The notes under the pieces were generated by a model. The model was not told the origin of the DNA. It saw only the letters and a list, made by a program, of their open reading frames with translations, and did no database searches. A DNA stretch of 64,000 nucleotides from Citrobacter arsenatis (GTDB taxonomy: Bacteria; Pseudomonadota; Gammaproteobacteria; Enterobacterales; Enterobacteriaceae): contig NZ_CP037864.1 in NCBI RefSeq assembly GCF_004353845.1, positions 2,790,001-2,854,000 on the forward strand. The letters run 5' to 3'. The first letter of the stretch is position 1. Each line of letters begins with the position of its first letter. Position numbers and translations under genes: made by a program. This document shows, one piece after another, positions 62,597 to 64,000 of this stretch.

Positions 62597-63505
62597 TTAC
62601 TTCTTAATACCCATCTCGTCTTCCAGCCAGGCTTTAAATTCAGCACCAAGCGTATTATGGCGAATGCCATATTCTACAAACGCCTGCATATAGCCCAGCT
62701 TATTACCACAGTCATGGCTTTTACCCTTCATGTGATAAGCTTCAACCGTTTCTTTTTCAATCAGCATATCGATAGCATCGGTCAGCTGAATTTCATCACC
62801 CGCTCCCGGAGGGGTTTTTGCCAGCAGTGGCCAGATATCCGCACTCAGAACGTAACGACCAACAACGGCCAGATTAGATGGCGCAACATTCGCTTTCGGC
62901 TTTTCAACAACGCCAACCATCGGTACGCTTTCGCCTGGTGCTAATTCAACGCCTTTACAATCAACAACACCATAAGCGGTGACATCTTCTACCGGTTCAA
63001 CCATTATCTGGCTACTGCCTGTTTCATCAAAGCGATGAATCATTTCGGCAAGGTTGTCGCGTGATAAATCAGATTCGTATTCGTCAAGAATTACGTCTGG
63101 CAGGATAACCGCAACCGGTTCATTGCCAACGACCGGATGCGCGCACAATACCGCGTGACCCAGGCCTTTAGCCAACCCCTGACGCACCTGCATAATAGTG
63201 ACATGCGGCGGACAAATAGACTGCACCTCTTCCAGCAACTGGCGTTTTACACGTTTTTCCAGCATAGCTTCAAGTTCAAAGCTGGTATCGAAGTGGTTTT
63301 CAATAGAATTTTTAGACGAGTGAGTTACGAGTACAATTTCAGTGATGCCCGCAGCAATACATTCGTTTACGACGTACTGAATTAATGGCTTATCAACCAA
63401 CGGTAGCATCTCTTTCGGGATTGCTTTCGTAGCCGGTAACATCCTGGTTCCTAATCCCGCTACCGGGATAACGGCCTTTTTGACTTTTGAATTAAGGGCA
63501 GCCAT
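62597..63505 (-). CDS. galU: UTP-glucose-1-phosphate uridylyltransferase
   Basis: A 302-aa nucleotidyltransferase making UDP-glucose for LPS, trehalose and glycogen-related pathways. Signature PVAGLGTRMLPATKAIPKEM at residues 15-34, then VDKPLIQYVVNECIAAGI and GVVEKPKANVAPS. Length as E. coli GalU. Confidence 0.98.
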   Translation of the reverse strand: MAALNSKVKKAVIPVAGLGTRMLPATKAIPKEMLPLVDKPLIQYVVNECIAAGITEIVLVTHSSKNSIENHFDTSFELEAMLEKRVKRQLLEEVQSICPPHVTIMQVRQGLAKGLGHAVLCAHPVVGNEPVAVILPDVILDEYESDLSRDNLAEMIHRFDETGSSQIMVEPVEDVTAYGVVDCKGVELAPGESVPMVGVVEKPKANVAPSNLAVVGRYVLSADIWPLLAKTPPGAGDEIQLTDAIDMLIEKETVEAYHMKGKSHDCGNKLGYMQAFVEYGIRHNTLGAEFKAWLEDEMGIKK

Positions 63506-63709
63506 TTAAAACTCTCCTGGACTGTTCATGTATTGAACGTGTTCATCAATCTGTATCGCATCCAAGTATATCAGTACCGCGACAAGCTTCTGGTCTGAAA
63601 AGGACGCGCGTCGGTATAATTAAGATAAATACGAATAAATCTGGCGCTGATAGTAGCACTCACGGCATGAGGAGGGTGAACCAATTTCATTCCCACTCAT
63701 CTCAATTGT

Positions 63710-64000
63710 TCATTCCGCAGACAACATCAGGCGCAGACGACCACCTGCCCCCCAAATTTGACATTGCCAGGACTCACAACGTTGGCTTAGTTGATTAAGA
63801 TACGTATTACCTAAGGTGCCCAGCGGAACGCCATTACTGATTTGTACCTGGTGGGAACCCGTATTTAATGTCGCATTTAGCCCTGCTGATACCAAAATCA
63901 GGTTTTTTAATCCGCTGTGGTAATAGCCCACCAGCAAGGGAAACTGTCCCGGTAAATTAGCCTGGCGCAGCAAATGGTTTACCTGCTTCAATAACGCACC
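63710..64000 (-). CDS. rssB: RssB response regulator, C-terminal part
   Basis: The last 96 or so codons of RssB, the adaptor delivering sigma-S to ClpXP, cut by the window edge. It contains LLVGYYHSGLKNLILVSAGL and ends RLRLMLSAE, from the PP2C-like effector domain. The receiver domain is outside. Order rssB-galU-hns is as in E. coli. Confidence 0.93.
   Translation of the reverse strand, partial: GALLKQVNHLLRQANLPGQFPLLVGYYHSGLKNLILVSAGLNATLNTGSHQVQISNGVPLGTLGNTYLNQLSQRCESWQCQIWGAGGRLRLMLSAE

Overview
The window is enterobacterial chromosome carrying the integrase-proximal part of a large lambdoid siphovirus prophage. Positions 1 to about 47,000 are prophage. Its other end, including the continuation of a UmuD-like gene at base 1, lies outside the window. 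Positions about 47,180 to 64,000 are host core genes in the order yciY, cls, yciU, a two-domain K+ channel, oppFDCBA (written right to left), ychE, adhE, tdk, hns, galU, rssB. Order and protein sequences place the host among Citrobacter, Salmonella and E. coli. OppA and ClsA match neither the E. coli nor the Salmonella versions I know exactly, so Citrobacter is my guess, not a demonstration.

Prophage layout, left to right. 1-730 is an SOS-controlled module: a UmuD-like protein and a 79-aa protein on the minus strand diverge from a short DinI-like gene across two LexA boxes. 880-1122 holds tandem hairpin/terminator units. 1261-23939 is the late morphogenesis block on the minus strand, transcribed in the order terS, terL, portal, Mu-F-like head protein, scaffold, major capsid, head-tail adaptors, tail tube, G/GT chaperone, tape measure, M, L, K, I, J, tail fibres. 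Two programmed -1 frameshifts are visible: a canonical one in the tail chaperone, and one that would add an Ig-like domain to the major capsid protein. A lipoprotein gene flanked by terminators sits inside the tail operon. 24000-27730 holds small accessory genes, decayed terminase-small fragments and the lysis cassette (two holin-like proteins, GH108 endolysin, Rz/Rz1). 27898-28110 is a structured leader, followed by antiterminator Q, YlcG-like, NinG and a DUF1367 protein.

30,500-36,590 is a cargo island between the nin-type genes and the replication genes. It contains a heavily decayed IS3-family transposase, an AT-rich gene for a HEXXH protease reminiscent of phage-exclusion proteases, a two-helix membrane-anchored protein of unknown function, a ComEC-like metallo-beta-lactamase-fold protein, an alpha/beta-hydrolase relic, and a second degenerate copy of the 3' end of the replication P gene. 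This is the best place to look for an undescribed system, probably superinfection exclusion or defence.

36,596-46,930 is the early region, with Rac-prophage-like organisation: P, O with an iteron origin inside the gene, a frameshifted small gene, YdaT-like, YdaS-like, CI repressor with palindromic operators on both sides, two small genes, RecE with internal repeats, RecT, a DUF4060 protein, excisionase and tyrosine integrase. CI would repress rightward and leftward early transcription; RecA-driven CI and LexA cleavage would link induction to the SOS module; Q would open the late operon through the terminators within it.
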